Made by a program: the position numbers and the translations under genes. 49,440 nucleotides of DNA, from positions 1 to 49,440 of the IMG/VR virus record IMGVR_UViG_3300043448_000780, one strand, 5' to 3'. Under the pieces are notes generated by a model. That model had not been told where the DNA came from. It saw nothing but the letters and a program-made list of their open reading frames with translations, and did no database searches. Positions 1-6,273 of the stretch are shown here, piece after piece; the first letter of the stretch is position 1, and every line of letters starts with the position of its first letter. The DNA is from a virus.

Positions 1-88
1 TTATACTAGTGAGCATTTTCAACCTGTCAACTATGTGTTGATTTCAAGAAAGTGCTTAAGACAATCTTAAATTTTGTAATATTCGTAA

Positions 89-174
89 CAGAGAGAGAGG
101 GATTCGAACCCCCGGAGGATATTAACCTCAAACGCTTTCAAGGCGTCCGCTTTCAACCACTCAGCCATCTCTCC
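89..174 (-). tRNA. tRNA-Ser(TGA)
   Basis: The minus strand folds into a cloverleaf with a long variable arm, as expected for serine tRNA. The acceptor GGAGAGA pairs with TCTCTCT with one G-U pair, the T loop is TTCGAAT, and the anticodon loop reads CTTGAAA, giving UGA. No CCA is encoded. It is the last tRNA of the cluster in transcription order. Confidence 0.93.
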
Positions 175-184
175 AAAAAAGTCC

Positions 185-442
185 TCAACGGACTTCAAAG
201 TCTAGTCTTCTTACTTTTCTTTGACGCCTTGCTTCTTGAAAAGCAAGGTCTTCATTTGTAAGAACACCAGTCTTTGTTTTGTTATGATAAGAGTTTAGCA
301 TAACAACATTAGATAAGTCAACTGCTGAAATCTTATCACCACGAATGGATGCCATATTCGGACAACCACATGTTATAGTTTTACTAGGATGCCCCTCTAA
401 CTCCTTACCACAGGAGCGGCATCTGATTCTTAAGTTTTCCAT
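185..442 (-). CDS. Small zinc-ribbon hypothetical protein (85 aa)
   Basis: I do not recognise a named family. The N-terminal 30 residues carry two cysteine pairs, C-R-S-C-G near residues 8-12 and C-G-C near residues 25-27, which look like a small zinc ribbon. The C-terminus is charged (EARRQRKVRR). The gene sits between tRNA-Ser and a Dps-like gene on the same strand, 27 bp after the latter. A nucleic-acid-binding role is possible but is inference only. Confidence 0.6.
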   Translation of the reverse strand: MENLRIRCRSCGKELEGHPSKTITCGCPNMASIRGDKISAVDLSNVVMLNSYHNKTKTGVLTNEDLAFQEARRQRKVRRLDFEVR

Positions 443-469
443 TTCTATTAAATCAATTAAATATCAGTA

Positions 470-1018
470 TTATTGAATTTGAGGTTGTACAGGTGTTTCG
501 GTTGCAACATCCTCTATAGACATCTTTTGAGATTTTTCAGTTATTGATCTCAACATCCACACAAACTTACCGTGAGACTCCATTAAGTCTTGAAGAATGT
601 TTTCGGTTGAGTATGATCTTTGTGATCCTGCCATTTCAGATGCTTCAGTTAAAAGTTCCAAAAAAATTAAATTATCTGCAAGAAGTCTTTTAACCATATC
701 TTCAGATTTCACAACTGGTTTACCTGGAACAATTTGTCTTTGTCCAAGTTGATCAATTTGAACAATATCAGAACCTTGTCCAACTGTAGAAACTTCTACA
801 ATTCTTGTAAGAGTTCCAACTGGACGAATGTTCAGAAATCTCATATGTTCTGCAAGACGATCAATCTCTTCAAACATTGATTCATACTGCTCCCCAAAGA
901 GAGTATGAAGTTGCTGAAAATCAGAACCTATAACATTCCAGTGAAAAACCCAAGTCTTATGAAATAAAACAAAAAGATTTGAATGAATATCACTCAATAA
1001 TTTGTATAAACCTTCCAT
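470..1018 (-). CDS. dps: Dps-like ferritin family protein (DNA starvation/stationary phase protection)
   Basis: The 182-residue protein has the Dps signature. Residues 20-60 read HKTWVFHWNV, then F-QQLH-LF-EQYE, then E-IDRLAEHMR, which supplies the His/Asp/Glu ligands of the inter-subunit ferroxidase site. Dps proteins form 12-mers that oxidise Fe(II) with peroxide and may bind DNA. The length is slightly above the usual 150-180 residues because of a polar tail. It is probably expressed late, because TATAAATA (1039-1046) lies about 20 bp upstream of the ATG. Its role in a phage, such as protecting DNA from oxidation, is inferred. Confidence 0.85.
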   Translation of the reverse strand: MEGLYKLLSDIHSNLFVLFHKTWVFHWNVIGSDFQQLHTLFGEQYESMFEEIDRLAEHMRFLNIRPVGTLTRIVEVSTVGQGSDIVQIDQLGQRQIVPGKPVVKSEDMVKRLLADNLIFLELLTEASEMAGSQRSYSTENILQDLMESHGKFVWMLRSITEKSQKMSIEDVATETPVQPQIQ

Positions 1019-1024
1019 CTAACC

Positions 1025-1046
1025 AAATACTTTTGAAGTATTTATA
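1025..1046 (-). promoter_or_regulatory. T4-type late promoter of the Dps gene, overlapping an inverted repeat
   Basis: TATAAATA reads on the minus strand at 1039-1046, immediately after the 3' end of tRNA-Val and before the Dps start. It overlaps a perfect inverted repeat (AAATACTT-TTG-AAGTATTT, 1025-1043) that would form a hairpin in the 5' UTR. TATAAATA matches the late promoter that T4-like phages recognise with the gp55 sigma factor. Confidence 0.65.
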
Positions 1047-1047
1047 A

Positions 1048-1119
1048 TGGGCGATACTGGATTCGAACCAGTGACTTCACACTTGTAAGGAGCGCACTCT
1101 ACCTCTGAGTTAATCGCCC
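1048..1119 (-). tRNA. tRNA-Val(TAC)
   Basis: Cloverleaf on the minus strand with acceptor GGGCGAT/ATCGCCC, T loop TTCGAAT and anticodon loop CTTACAA, giving UAC. The anticodon stem contains one mismatch (T-T), so it is slightly degenerate. No CCA is encoded. Confidence 0.9.
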
Positions 1120-1125
1120 GAAAAG

Positions 1126-1290
1126 TCAGTATTGACTCATCAGATATTCGACTGTATTTGCTACATCATTCATAGCATCACGAAGATTTTCCCGTTGACC
1201 AGATTCTTGTTTAATGATAGATCTATGATCGTCAGTCAAAGTCCAACGCCATTGATTCATATCCTTACAAAACCAAAGATTAATTTTCAT
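1126..1290 (-). CDS. Small hypothetical protein (54 aa)
   Basis: An open frame from ATG at 1288-1290 to TGA at 1126-1128 encodes 54 residues. It begins MKINLWFCKDMNQWRWTLTD and ends in an acidic/polar helix (EYLMSQY). It overlaps the end of the preceding gene by 11 bp, which suggests coupled translation. It fills the space up to tRNA-Val. I recognise no family. The support is the intact frame, the tight packing and the absence of any competing feature. Confidence 0.6.
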   Translation of the reverse strand: MKINLWFCKDMNQWRWTLTDDHRSIIKQESGQRENLRDAMNDVANTVEYLMSQY

Positions 1291-1438
1291 TCTTAGAATA
1301 TTCTAGTTTAATCCAATTAATAAGAGCATTAACTTCCATTCTATCTTGCTCAGACCAATCTAGAGTTTCTTTAACTCTAGCATAACAAGTAAGTGCATCA
1401 ATGGCAAGTTGCCTATCTCGTTGGGAAATAAGAGACAT
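1280..1438 (-). CDS. Small hypothetical protein (52 aa)
   Basis: I chose the ATG at 1436-1438 because it is preceded by a very strong Shine-Dalgarno, TTAGGAGG, four bases upstream. A longer frame starts at 1468 but lacks such a site. The protein begins MSLISQRDRQLAIDALTCYA and is helical and polar. It lies downstream of the promoter at 1460-1488 and overlaps the next small gene by 11 bp. Function unknown. Confidence 0.65.
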   Translation of the reverse strand: MSLISQRDRQLAIDALTCYARVKETLDWSEQDRMEVNALINWIKLEYSKNEN

Positions 1439-1459
1439 AAACCTCCTAACTCGTTTCTT

Positions 1460-1488
1460 ATAATACACTAAGAAGGGGGTTTTGTCAA
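1460..1488 (-). promoter_or_regulatory. Early-type promoter (TTGACA-17-TATTAT)
   Basis: On the minus strand TTGACA (1483-1488) is separated by exactly 17 bp from TATTAT (1460-1465). It would drive the two small genes and possibly tRNA-Val and dps. The -35 box lies in the loop of the terminator hairpin of pstS, so the two signals share bases. Confidence 0.65.
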
Positions 1489-1495
1489 CCCCCCA
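1473..1495 (-). terminator. Rho-independent terminator after pstS
   Basis: On the minus strand a stem GGGGGGTT...AAACCCCC closes a short loop and is followed by TTCTT, eight bases after the pstS stop codon. It separates pstS from the small-gene/tRNA unit. Confidence 0.7.
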
Positions 1496-1503
1496 TATGT
1501 ATA

Positions 1504-2469
1504 TTAGTTACCGATACGTCCAACGGCAATCCTTGCACGGTTCAGAATAGAACCAGACAGAGGAACATATCCAAGGTCATCTGCAAGAGATTGTGCCTTA
1601 GAACTCAGAGCATAGTTCAGAGCAGCACGAATATCGGCAGTCTTAGCACCATTACCAGTGCGATATGCAAGAACCCAAGTCAGAGTAGAAATAGGATATG
1701 CATTTGCACCAGCAGGATTTGGGTTTTCACCAGCAAGGTTTGCATCCAGTTTGATGTTATTCAGAGCAGCAGCACCAGTTGCAGCGGTGGGAAGAACAAA
1801 CTTACCTGCCTTATTTTGGATTGCTGCTGCCTGGAGTTTGTTTGCTTTTACAAATCCAGTGTTCACATATCCAATAGAACCAGGAGTTTGGCGAATAGTA
1901 CCTGACACACCTTCATTACCTTTGGAACCAATGCCAGTAGGCCATTTAACTGCCTTACCTACACCTGCTGTCCACCCACCAAAGGCATCCAGAGAGTTAG
2001 TGAAAGCAAAGGTGGTTCCAGAACCATCGGAACGATAAACAGTACGAATTGGACCATTACCACAGTTAGGAAGTTGTTTCCAATCCTTAATACGACCAGC
2101 AAAGATATCTACGGTCTGCTTCTGAGTGAGTTTCAGAGTACAACCAGGTTTGTTATAAGCAACAGCAATCGTTCCACCCACCATAGGGATCTGAACGACA
2201 CCACGATTTACTTTTGCCGCTTCTGAGGATTTGATTGGTTCATCGCTTGCTCCAAAGTCAACTGTGCCCGCAATAAATTGACGAACACCAGCACCAGAAC
2301 CAACGGACTGATAATTAACCCTACTCCCAGAAGTTCGTGCATAATCTTGGAACCATCGTTGATAAATTGGTGCAGGGAAAGTGGCACCTGCACCATTCAA
2401 AGCAGGTCCAGCGAAAGAAGCAGCAGGAGCAACAACCAGACCAACAGCAATAAAGTTTTTGAGTTTCAT
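1504..2469 (-). CDS. pstS: Phosphate ABC transporter periplasmic substrate-binding protein PstS
   Basis: The 321-residue protein has an N-terminal signal peptide (MKLKNFIAVGLVVAPAASFA). The PstS pattern follows: GAGATFPAPIYQRWF, then SVGSGAGVRQF, DFGASDEP and SDGSGTTFAF, the phosphate-binding loops. PstS binds inorganic phosphate in the host periplasm and delivers it to the PstCAB importer. Cyanophages are known to carry pstS and to express it through the host PhoB/PhoR system during P starvation. Repeats resembling a Pho box lie upstream at 2517-2549. It follows the porin gene on the same strand but has its own terminator. Confidence 0.97.
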   Translation of the reverse strand: MKLKNFIAVGLVVAPAASFAGPALNGAGATFPAPIYQRWFQDYARTSGSRVNYQSVGSGAGVRQFIAGTVDFGASDEPIKSSEAAKVNRGVVQIPMVGGTIAVAYNKPGCTLKLTQKQTVDIFAGRIKDWKQLPNCGNGPIRTVYRSDGSGTTFAFTNSLDAFGGWTAGVGKAVKWPTGIGSKGNEGVSGTIRQTPGSIGYVNTGFVKANKLQAAAIQNKAGKFVLPTAATGAAALNNIKLDANLAGENPNPAGANAYPISTLTWVLAYRTGNGAKTADIRAALNYALSSKAQSLADDLGYVPLSGSILNRARIAVGRIGN

Positions 2470-2516
2470 AAAAAGTTTTTAGAAGTAAATCGACTTCGTA
2501 AGTAATAATACTGGAA

Positions 2517-2549
2517 GATAATCTTAAAGTCCACTAAGATTTGGTTAAG
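2517..2549 (-). promoter_or_regulatory. Putative Pho box upstream of pstS
   Basis: On the minus strand three units spaced 11 bp apart read CTTAACCAAAT, CTTAGTGGACT and TTAAGATTATC, ending about 50 bp before the pstS start. Cyanobacterial PhoB sites are tandem CTTAACC-like octamers separated by 3 bp, which is the same 11-bp period. The porin upstream region has nearly the same first two units. Confidence 0.7.
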
Positions 2550-2564
2550 GTTTTCATTACCTAA

Positions 2565-2588
2565 CAAAAAAGCACCCCAAAGGGGTGC
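2565..2588 (-). terminator. Terminator after the porin gene
   Basis: On the minus strand GCACCCC-TTT-GGGGTGC is followed by TTTTTTG, 26 bp past the porin stop codon. It isolates the porin transcript from the pstS promoter region. Confidence 0.85.
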
Positions 2589-2613
2589 CTTCACTCATAT
2601 TATGAGTATATTA

Positions 2614-4128
2614 TCAGAACTTGAAAGTGGTCTGAATCACACCACCAAAGTTAGAAGAGGTGTCTGCAAGTGCCTGATTATTAGACACATAGAATACTGC
2701 GGGAGTAATAGTAATGTTATCGCTTACACGATACTTATAGAACACTTCCCACATCGTTGCATCTTTCTCCAGACTTTCGGCATTACCAGGAGCACCGATA
2801 GCAAAACCAGCGGAGTTACCCTTAGCAAACACATCAGACCACTGAAGACCAGCATACCAAGTCTGAGAATCAGTAGCACCATTAGGAGTTGCTTTTCCTT
2901 CTGCATCCAGACTTACGGTGTTCCAACCATAACCAGCACTCACAGAAGGAATAATACCAGACTTAGAGGGTTGCCAGTAACCACTCACAGAGTAACCGTT
3001 TGAGGTTTGACCAGCAACAAGAGCACCAGACTTACCACCAACAGCATTGAAAGTACGAACACGAGTGCCTTCAGTACCATAACGGTAACCGAATGCAATA
3101 CCGTAGTTAGGAGCACGGTAACCCAGTTGAGCAAGAGCATTCAGAGCACCAGCTTCGTTGAACTCACCCTTAGTAGAATCAGAACCACTTTGAGCAACAT
3201 AGTTCACACCAGCAACGAAACCACCCTTACCTTTCTTGGTAGGTTGTGCCCATTGAGCACCAAAACCAGCACCAGTTGCCTTGTTATAAACACCAGGAGC
3301 ACCAGCAAGTTGGAAGAAATCCAGAACATCAGACTTGTATGCAGTAGGCACCCAAGTCATTTCAGTATTACGAACCAAAGGACCAGCAGTGAGAGTTACA
3401 CCCTTAGCGAGTGCAGGGAACTGATAGTACAGACGGTCAATCTGAGCGTTGTTGGAAGTGTTCTCTGCCTTATCCAGTTTGAACAGGGAGGAAGAAGAAC
3501 CGAAGGGTTGACTGGAGAAATTACCAGAACGCAGACGAGTACGAAGCAGGTCTTTACCAGTGAATGAAGTATCAAAGTTCAGACGAACATCGTAGTTGAA
3601 TGCAGTGTTACCAACATTCGTGCTAGCAGGACTCTTAGAAGTACCAGGAGTCCAAGCATTATCCACACCACCAAGAACGAAAGATGCTTCACCACGCAGT
3701 TTGGTAGTGGTGGAGAATTGAGTTGCTTCGAGAGAACTTACTTTTGCTTCCAGAGTTGATACGCGACCACGAATAACAGCAAGTTCATTAGAAAACTCAT
3801 TAGCAAGACGCTTGAGTTCATCGGTAACTTCAGTCACGCGGTCAAGGCAAGCATCCAGGAGTGCTGCTGCCTCATAACGGGTCATTGACGAACCACCAGC
3901 AAAAGTGCCGTTGGGGTAACCAGCAACGCAACCATAACGCTCTACGAGGTTGCTGAGTGCCTGATATGCCCAGTCGGTAGGACGGACATCAGAGAATTGG
4001 GTGACGCTTGTGACCTGTTCCGAAGAATATTGGTTGACTGCTGCCATATTAAGATCTGCCGCATTCGCAGCAACAGGAGCAACCATTCCCAGAGCAACAG
4101 GTGCAAGCATCAGTTGTTTGAGTTTCAT
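2614..4128 (-). CDS. SLH-domain outer-membrane porin (cyanobacterial Som/OprB-like)
   Basis: 504 residues. A signal peptide (MKLKQLMLAPVALGMVAPVA) is followed by an S-layer homology domain: FSDVRPTDWAYQALSNL, then GYPNGTFAGGSSMTRYEAAA, about residues 45-100. A short coiled coil follows (residues 100-140), then a long glycine/serine-rich beta-strand region ending in the porin-type C-terminus TTFKF. This is the architecture of cyanobacterial SomA/OprB porins, where the SLH domain anchors to peptidoglycan. The gene has repeats resembling a Pho box upstream, as pstS does. I infer that both raise phosphate uptake in the infected host; the pore's substrate cannot be read from sequence. Confidence 0.88.
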   Translation of the reverse strand: MKLKQLMLAPVALGMVAPVAANAADLNMAAVNQYSSEQVTSVTQFSDVRPTDWAYQALSNLVERYGCVAGYPNGTFAGGSSMTRYEAAALLDACLDRVTEVTDELKRLANEFSNELAVIRGRVSTLEAKVSSLEATQFSTTTKLRGEASFVLGGVDNAWTPGTSKSPASTNVGNTAFNYDVRLNFDTSFTGKDLLRTRLRSGNFSSQPFGSSSSLFKLDKAENTSNNAQIDRLYYQFPALAKGVTLTAGPLVRNTEMTWVPTAYKSDVLDFFQLAGAPGVYNKATGAGFGAQWAQPTKKGKGGFVAGVNYVAQSGSDSTKGEFNEAGALNALAQLGYRAPNYGIAFGYRYGTEGTRVRTFNAVGGKSGALVAGQTSNGYSVSGYWQPSKSGIIPSVSAGYGWNTVSLDAEGKATPNGATDSQTWYAGLQWSDVFAKGNSAGFAIGAPGNAESLEKDATMWEVFYKYRVSDNITITPAVFYVSNNQALADTSSNFGGVIQTTFKF

Positions 4129-4242
4129 AAAGATTTGTTTTTAGTACTAAACGACATTATACACTAAGGTCTATGAACCTCAGTGATTGATTCACAAGAT
4201 TGATGCGAGTAGTTGAGGCATCAATCAAGTCTCACTATTTAG

Positions 4243-4319
4243 AAGATCTTAAGGAAACCTTAAGACTGGATAGTATCTTAGAGTACTTTTGGTCTTTTGT
4301 CAACTAAGATTTGATTAAG
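4243..4319 (-). promoter_or_regulatory. Two putative Pho-box clusters upstream of the porin gene
   Basis: On the minus strand the distal cluster (4298-4319) reads CTTAATCAAAT-CTTAGTTGACA, almost identical to the first two units before pstS. The proximal cluster (4243-4264) reads CTTAAGGTTTC-CTTAAGATCTT. Both have an 11-bp period. The distal repeats abut the 3' end of tRNA-Gly. The remaining 110 bp to the porin start contain no gene. Confidence 0.65.
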
Positions 4320-4391
4320 AGCGGCTGACCCGATTCGAACGGGCGACATCTAACTTGGAAGGATAGCGTTCTACCACTGAACTACAACCGC
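4320..4391 (-). tRNA. tRNA-Gly(TCC)
   Basis: Regular cloverleaf on the minus strand: acceptor GCGGTTG/CAGCCGC, anticodon stem CTATC/GTTAG around loop CTTCCAA (anticodon UCC), T loop TTCGAAT. No CCA is encoded. Confidence 0.94.
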
Positions 4392-4396
4392 AATGT

Positions 4397-4465
4397 GAGA
4401 GTGGAAGGTTTCGCATCCTTCTACTGTATCCCTTGTCGGGGTGCCTTACTTTTGGCATCACTCTC
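4397..4465 (-). ncRNA. tRNA-like cloverleaf with defective anticodon arm
   Basis: The 69-nt minus-strand element has a perfect 7-bp acceptor-like stem (GAGAGTG/CACTCTC), a D-like stem TGCC/GGCA and a 5-bp T-like stem GAAGG/CCTTC with loop ATGCGAAA. The middle arm is only CCC-CGACAA-GGG, so no normal seven-base anticodon loop with U33 forms. It lies between tRNA-Thr and tRNA-Gly and behind its own promoter-like sequence. It could be a decayed tRNA or a tRNA mimic. Confidence 0.4.
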
Positions 4466-4492
4466 AGCACTTCACTTCACACGGACATATGA

Positions 4493-4521
4493 AGTGTAAG
4501 ACATAATAAGTATTATGTCAA
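4493..4521 (-). promoter_or_regulatory. Promoter-like sequence upstream of the tRNA-like element
   Basis: TTGACA (4516-4521) and TACACT (4493-4498) are separated by 17 bp on the minus strand. The spacer contains a near-perfect inverted repeat (GACATAATA-CT-TATTATGTC). Downstream, before the cloverleaf, a hairpin CACTTCA...TGAAGTG can form. The -35 box overlaps the end of tRNA-Thr. Confidence 0.4.
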
Positions 4522-4594
4522 GCCCCCAGCGAGGATTTGCACCCGCGACTATCGCTTACAAGGCGATTATTTTAACTGCTATAACTATGGGGGC
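4521..4594 (-). tRNA. tRNA-Thr(TGT), with irregular T arm
   Basis: Acceptor GCCCCCA/TGGGGGC and anticodon stem ATCGC/GCGAT around loop CTTGTAA (anticodon UGU) are perfect. The T arm is unusual. To keep a full T stem (GCGGG/CTCGC with one G-U) the loop must be eight bases, TGCAAATC, with G instead of the conserved U55. It is probably still a threonine tRNA gene, but its function is less certain than that of its neighbours. Confidence 0.75.
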
Positions 4595-4603
4595 AGTAAA
4601 GAT

Positions 4604-4632
4604 ATTATAACGAAATAAAAACTACTTGTCAA
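4604..4632 (-). promoter_or_regulatory. Consensus early promoter for the Thr/Gly tRNA unit
   Basis: TTGACA (4627-4632), 17 bp and TATAAT (4604-4609) on the minus strand form a perfect sigma70-type promoter 10 bp upstream of tRNA-Thr. The -35 box lies in the last codons of the HNH gene (Leu-Asp-Lys-stop). Confidence 0.85.
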
Positions 4633-5218
4633 GAGAACGGTGGTAATCTTTTTTTGCCCGTTCTCTTCTTTCTACTCTACCATTTCCCATATTTTTTCCC
4701 TTATATGTGGGAGTTTGAGAATGGCAATTGGGACATAACAGAGAAAGATTAGTTTTAGAATTATTGTAAGCATTTCCATCAATATGCTCCAATTCCAAAA
4801 CTATTGGTTTATTCATCCAATCAGTAATCCCACAATTCCAACATCCAGACTTTTGTTCGGACAAATATCTTTTTATCAAAGTTTTTCCTGGATATATTCC
4901 AGCATCTTCCCACATAGAAAGACTTACTTGATTTTTATTTTTAGATTGACATTTTGCTCCACAATATGTAGAGTTTTTTGATTTACATTCAACTCCACAT
5001 ACTATACATTTTGGTTTTGCCTTTGCCTTTTTTTTGTTATTATAAGAAGCAGAGCAACTAGAAGAGCAAAAAACATTTATATTTCTTTTTTCATATGGCA
5101 CTACTCCATTACATTCTTTACAATATTTTGGAGAATTTAAATATTTTTCCAAATATTTTTGTTTATGTTTTTCTCCCCATTCCAACATTGCTTCTTTATG
5201 TTTATTAGAAGTGCCCAT
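4622..5218 (-). CDS. HNH homing endonuclease
   Basis: 198 residues. Three treble-clef or zinc-finger cysteine pairs occupy the first 130 residues (C-KEC, CSSSC, C-VC, CGAKC, CWNC). The HNH core follows: LELEHIDGNAYNNSKTNLSL, then CPNCHSQ. HNH enzymes of this type make a nick or double-strand break in related genomes and so spread by homing. It is free-standing between tRNA-Asn and tRNA-Thr. A late promoter TATAAATA lies 24 bp upstream. The basic C-terminus (GRVERRERAKK) probably contacts DNA. Confidence 0.9.
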   Translation of the reverse strand: MGTSNKHKEAMLEWGEKHKQKYLEKYLNSPKYCKECNGVVPYEKRNINVFCSSSCSASYNNKKKAKAKPKCIVCGVECKSKNSTYCGAKCQSKNKNQVSLSMWEDAGIYPGKTLIKRYLSEQKSGCWNCGITDWMNKPIVLELEHIDGNAYNNSKTNLSLLCPNCHSQTPTYKGKNMGNGRVERRERAKKDYHRSLDK

Positions 5219-5241
5219 AAACTATATCAAGTGCTCATTAC

Positions 5242-5249
5242 TATTTATA
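5242..5249 (-). promoter_or_regulatory. Late promoter of the HNH gene
   Basis: TATAAATA on the minus strand, followed by GTAAT and, 24 bp downstream, the HNH start codon. The same arrangement occurs before the endonuclease genes at 7402 and 26138. Confidence 0.65.
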
Positions 5250-5258
5250 AAAAGGCAA

Positions 5259-5331
5259 CTCCCCCAGTCCGACTCGAACGAACAACCCCAGTGTTAACAG
5301 CACCGTGCTCTGCCAATTGAGCTATAGGGGA
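5259..5331 (-). tRNA. tRNA-Asn(GTT)
   Basis: Cloverleaf on the minus strand: acceptor TCCCCTA/TGGGGGA (one G-U), D arm GCTC...GAGC, anticodon loop CTGTTAA (anticodon GUU), T loop TTCGAGT. No CCA is encoded. A GC-rich hairpin with a GCAA loop lies just upstream at 5339-5354. Confidence 0.93.
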
Positions 5332-5362
5332 ATACTAACGGGGGTGTTGCCACCCCACTATT

Positions 5363-5560
5363 TTACCTGGAACTTACAAAGTTATTAATTTTTTCAGCAA
5401 GTTCTTCAATTTTTTCATAAGATGGAAATGGTGGATAATTCCATTTACTTCCAGTATTTTGATTATGACTATCAACTATATTATATCGAGCAAGATATTC
5501 ATCATTAGCATGAGCATATGCTTGCTTAAAAATTTCAAACCGTAATTCGTAAGGTGTCAT
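5363..5560 (-). CDS. Conserved small hypothetical protein (65 aa)
   Basis: It starts MTPYELRFEIFKQAYAHAND and continues with aromatic and helical segments (YPPFPSYEKIEELAEKIN). ATG is preceded by AGGAG, a good ribosome binding site. I recall similar short proteins from T4-like cyanophages but know no function. It lies between two tRNA-type genes. Confidence 0.75.
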   Translation of the reverse strand: MTPYELRFEIFKQAYAHANDEYLARYNIVDSHNQNTGSKWNYPPFPSYEKIEELAEKINNFVSSR

Positions 5561-5590
5561 TTGTTTACTCCTGTGCTGTATGTTGTGTGT

Positions 5591-5662
5591 ACCGCTGGTC
5601 GGGAATCGAACCCGAACTCCAAGTGCATTGTCTGCCTGTCCTGACCACTAGACTACCAACGG
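5591..5662 (-). tRNA. tRNA-like gene, anticodon undetermined
   Basis: On the minus strand the acceptor (CCGTTGG/CCAGCGG), D arm (GTCT...GGAC, Glu-like) and T arm (TCGGG-TTCGATT-CCCGA) are all regular. The anticodon arm is not: the only pairing is GGCA...TGC around GACAA, and no 5-bp stem with a 7-base loop exists. The element is 71-72 nt, one or two bases short. Either the tRNA has decayed, or the arm is altered on purpose. The other tRNA-like element at 4397-4465 has the same GACAA in its middle arm. Confidence 0.6.
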
Positions 5663-5728
5663 TGTGATGGAGTAAGTGTGATATATCTCATAAGGATATA
5701 ACAGGGACTTACCCTCTATCAGTTTTAT

Positions 5729-5757
5729 ATATTACACCAGTTCTGAGATTATGTCAA
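5729..5757 (-). promoter_or_regulatory. Early-type promoter (TTGACA-17-TAATAT)
   Basis: TTGACA (5752-5757) and TAATAT (5729-5734) with a 17-bp spacer on the minus strand, directed at the tRNA-like gene and the 65-residue protein gene. The TGA inside the -35 box is the stop codon of the upstream HNH gene. Confidence 0.6.
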
Positions 5758-6224
5758 GTCCAAAGGTTATGGTCATATTCCCAATGGCAATTTGGGCACA
5801 AAGGCATTATATTTTCACGGGCATTAATTACACTTATCATAACCTCATCACTAAAAGAAGATATTGGTTTAATATGTGCTATTTCTATGTGTTTATCATA
5901 TCCACATTTAACACATTCGTTAAAATCAAGTTTTTTAGCAACTGCTCTTGCTCTTGTTCTCACTAAGGCGAATGCTGATGATTTGTGATGTTTTTCATAT
6001 ATTGCTTCTTTAAGAGTCATATCTTTTACTTCTCTATTCTTAGTCCATACCAAATAGTGTTCCATACAACGAGCGCGATTTGCTGTTATGGGTTTCCCAC
6101 AATCAATACATTTATGTTCTGGTTTTCTTTTAGGAACCTTTTTATTATTATAAGAAGCAGCACAACTTCTACCGCAAAATTTTGGATTAGAAGTCTTCTC
6201 TCCACAAAATAAACATTTAACCAT
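5754..6224 (-). CDS. HNH homing endonuclease
   Basis: 156 residues. The N-terminus has a C-x2-C...C-x3-C finger (CLFCGEK, FCGRSCAASYNNK) that is clearly related to the finger of the HNH protein at 4622-5218. A second finger is CIDCGKP. The HNH nuclease core is CVKCGYDKHIEIAHIKPIS followed by NIMPLCPNCHWEYDH. It is free-standing between tRNA-Arg and the tRNA-like gene. A late-promoter-like CATAAATA lies about 25 bp upstream. The related fingers point to a shared ancestor for the two HNH genes. Confidence 0.9.
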   Translation of the reverse strand: MVKCLFCGEKTSNPKFCGRSCAASYNNKKVPKRKPEHKCIDCGKPITANRARCMEHYLVWTKNREVKDMTLKEAIYEKHHKSSAFALVRTRARAVAKKLDFNECVKCGYDKHIEIAHIKPISSFSDEVMISVINARENIMPLCPNCHWEYDHNLWT

Positions 6225-6273
6225 AATGGAACCTTTTAGTTACTATTATTTATGCATTAAAAGGTTCAAAAAA

